Shown here in pieces: positions 7,287 to 8,452 of a stretch of DNA of 8,452 nucleotides (the stretch's first letter is position 1; each line of letters opens with the position of its first letter). This DNA is from an uncultured Campylobacter sp. Lineage in GTDB: Bacteria > Campylobacterota > Campylobacteria > Campylobacterales > Campylobacteraceae. The notes under the pieces were generated by a model that was given only the letters and a program-made list of their open reading frames with translations, was not told the origin of the DNA and searched no databases. Both the position numbers and the translations under genes were made by a program. The DNA lies in contig CALIWP010000164.1 of the NCBI GenBank assembly GCA_938046705.1, positions 1-8,452 of the forward strand, read 5' to 3'.

Positions 7287-8215
7287 ATTTTCAATATTCT
7301 TATCATCAGTGCTAAAAATAACAGTTCTGTCTTTTTTGTTTTAGTTATTTTTAAAATATCATCAGCAACTGTCTCTGCATCTAACGAACCTTTAAACGGT
7401 GGATTTGCAAGAACTAAAGTATATTTTTCCTTATCTGTATTTAATTTTGATAGTGAGTCTTTATAATCTATATTAGGATTTTCTATATCATGTAACATCA
7501 TATTCATAGTACCTATTCTAAGCATAGTTGTATCCATATCATTTCCGTAAAACATATCATTCTGATAATGCTTTTTTAATTCAGGGGAATTAAATATTTC
7601 TTCATGATTCTTTTGTAAATATTCACCTGCTCCTACTAAAAATCCTGATGTTCCACAAGCCGGATCAATTATTATATCAGTAGGTAATGGTTTAACAAGC
7701 TTTACCATCATATCTATAATATGTCTTGGTGTTCTAAATTGACCATTTGTTCCAGATGTTGAGAGCTTTGACAGTAAATATTCATAAAGATTTCCTTTTA
7801 TGTCTCCTTCCAACTCTAAATTATTAATTCCTGTAACTATTTTTTCAAGCATTTGAGGAGTAGGAATTTGAAAAATAGCATCTTTCATATATCTTGAAAA
7901 TGATGAGCTATTATCTTCATTTAAATTTTTTATAAATGGAAAAACTTCATTTACTATTGTGTCATACATTTCTTGTGCTTCAAATTCTTTAAAATTGCTC
8001 CATCTTAAATTTTGCTGGTTTTCATTAAAGATTATTTTAGGTTCTATTCCTAAAAGATTTGCATCCATTTCTTCTCTTATTTGTTTATCATCTAATGATT
8101 TAATAAATATAAGATAAGTAAACTGTTCTATTACAGATAGTGGATTAGTTATTCCTCCAGTCCAAAATGTTTCCCAAATCTTATCTACTTTGTTTCTCAA
8201 TTCTCCTGTAATCAT
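7256..8215 (-). CDS. hsdM: Type I restriction-modification methyltransferase HsdM, 3'-truncated
   Basis: HsdM is the adenine-N6 methyltransferase subunit of type I restriction-modification; with HsdS it methylates the target, and with HsdR it restricts foreign DNA. The N-terminus MITGELRNKVDKIWETFWTG and FTYLIFIKSLDD (32-43) mark the HsdM_N helical domain (about 5-130). The methyltransferase domain has GQFRTPRHI at 158-166, the SAM motif DPACGTSGFLVGAG at 184-197, and catalytic NPPF at 271-274. Homology continues through TKKTELLFLALMIRILK (about 293-309) and then stops: the last ten codons come from the neighbouring OLD-type sequence in another frame. The usual 490-520 residues are cut to 319, losing the C-terminal part of the methyltransferase domain and the helical tail that contacts HsdS. 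No hsdS or hsdR is in the window. Activity is unlikely. Composition is far more AT-rich than the rest, pointing to a low-GC donor. Confidence 0.85.
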   Translation of the reverse strand: MITGELRNKVDKIWETFWTGGITNPLSVIEQFTYLIFIKSLDDKQIREEMDANLLGIEPKIIFNENQQNLRWSNFKEFEAQEMYDTIVNEVFPFIKNLNEDNSSSFSRYMKDAIFQIPTPQMLEKIVTGINNLELEGDIKGNLYEYLLSKLSTSGTNGQFRTPRHIIDMMVKLVKPLPTDIIIDPACGTSGFLVGAGEYLQKNHEEIFNSPELKKHYQNDMFYGNDMDTTMLRIGTMNMMLHDIENPNIDYKDSLSKLNTDKEKYTLVLANPPFKGSLDAETVADDILKITKTKKTELLFLALMIRILKICKNMSLKFG

Positions 8216-8224
8216 TTCTCAATT

Positions 8225-8261
8225 GTATGATAATATAGAAATAACTATATAAATATCATAC
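8225..8261 (-). repeat. Imperfect hairpin between ribosome binding site and hsdM start
   Basis: In the mRNA sense GTATGATATTTATATAG (8261-8245) pairs with CTATATTATCATAC (8238-8225) around the loop TTATTT, with a three-base bulge. It lies exactly between AAAGGAGT (8269-8262) and the last ten bases before the hsdM ATG (8215). The left arm also contains ATG ATA TTT ATA TAG, a four-codon mini-ORF starting at 8259. It may be an operator palindrome or an mRNA structure controlling hsdM translation. Confidence 0.55.
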
Positions 8262-8269
8262 ACTCCTTT
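8262..8269 (-). promoter_or_regulatory. Strong Shine-Dalgarno upstream of hsdM
   Basis: AAAGGAGT on the minus strand is the best ribosome binding site near hsdM but is 46 bases from its ATG in linear distance. The sequence next to the ATG (TTGAGAA) is only weakly Shine-Dalgarno-like. If the intervening 37-base hairpin folds, the gap shrinks to about 10 bases. Confidence 0.45.
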
Positions 8270-8312
8270 CCTTTTCATTGGTTATCTGATTAATTTTAGA
8301 TTTATAATGATT

Positions 8313-8321
8313 ATTATATCA
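8313..8321 (-). promoter_or_regulatory. Extended -10 promoter of hsdM
   Basis: TGATATAAT on the minus strand combines an extended TGn with a perfect TATAAT (8318-8313), about 45 bases upstream of the AAAGGAGT. No clear -35 was seen. The region is so AT-rich that TATAAT-like words are expected by chance. Confidence 0.4.
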
Positions 8322-8375
8322 TATATGTAAAAATTATTTTACTGTTTATACCAATTATTGTGAGAATTTCATAAA

Positions 8376-8440
8376 AAAAGTTGGACAGAAATCCAAACAG
8401 AAAAATATAATTCTGAATTGTATAATTTAGTCCAACTTTT
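8376..8440. repeat. Inverted repeat with AAAAGTTGGAC arms, IS-end or MITE-like
   Basis: AAAAGTTGGAC (8376-8386) and GTCCAACTTTT (8430-8440) are perfect 11-bp arms around 43 bases, inside which CAGAA (8398-8402) and TTCTG (8411-8415) form a nested hairpin. Runs of A before and T after continue the symmetry imperfectly. AAAGTTGGACA resembles the inner part of IS3-family IS150-group terminal repeats (from memory), oriented as two ends facing each other with no transposase between. A large terminator hairpin of a gene beyond the edge is the alternative. Confidence 0.5.
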
Positions 8441-8452
8441 GTATATATTTAT

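Larger units (their letters stand above)
8270..8452. other. AT-rich region upstream of hsdM, no gene
   Basis: Very AT-rich DNA holding the putative hsdM promoter and the AAAAGTTGGAC inverted repeat. No open frame of convincing length or composition reaches the right edge on either strand. Confidence 0.5.

Noticed and set aside
7287..7340. Extension of the OLD frame further upstream into hsdM (TDDKNIENL...)
   Set aside because: The frame is open for about 16 more codons, but the same bases encode conserved HsdM sequence (KKTELLFLALMIRILK) in another frame, so most of this reading is coincidental.
1..8452. Frequent AAATTTG/CAAATTT words as a possible repeat array or CRISPR
   Set aside because: They are scattered, irregularly spaced and mostly inside genes: a Campylobacter compositional habit. 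No regularly spaced repeat-spacer pattern and no cas gene was found.

Overview
The window reads as chromosome of a relatively GC-rich Campylobacter. C. showae/rectus/curvus-type is my inference from the housekeeping proteins, the recurrent AAATTTG/CAAATTT words, and the divergent aspS | nadK-recN arrangement, which I recall from C. jejuni. At the right end the sequence turns much more AT-rich and becomes mosaic.

Left part (1-3983): a minus-strand pair nadK-recN, overlapping by 8 bases, with recN running off the left edge. It is divergent from plus-strand aspS, and both promoters lie in a short intergenic region. NadK makes NADP(H), RecN is an SMC-like double-strand-break repair ATPase, and AspS charges tRNA-Asp. 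From residues H30 and G82, AspS probably also charges tRNA-Asn (a non-discriminating type feeding GatCAB).

Middle (3984-5660): a 295-base gap holding a roughly 125-bp imperfect palindrome. Then come rdgB/HAM1 (an ITP/XTP clean-up pyrophosphatase whose real start is a TTG with a good ribosome binding site) and a separately promoted HAD-IB phosphatase. A strong bidirectional terminator separates this block from the next.

Right part (5664-8452, minus strand): a broken defence region. A type I DNA methyltransferase gene (hsdM) of very AT-rich, non-Campylobacter-like composition has its promoter, start and catalytic motifs but stops right after the NPPF motif region. At that point it runs directly into a TOPRIM/OLD-type ATPase that has lost its N-terminus, including the Walker A P-loop. 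Both genes are truncated at one junction near 7283-7295. This is either an illegitimate recombination/insertion scar or an assembly chimera. No hsdS or hsdR and no OLD partner gene is present. Upstream of hsdM, a 37-nt hairpin sits between a strong Shine-Dalgarno and the start codon. Next to the right edge lies an inverted-repeat element (AAAAGTTGGAC arms) that resembles IS3/IS150-type ends.

I saw no tRNA, rRNA or CRISPR array. The most interesting items are the hsdM/OLD junction, the hairpin inside the hsdM translation start region, and the two palindromic elements.
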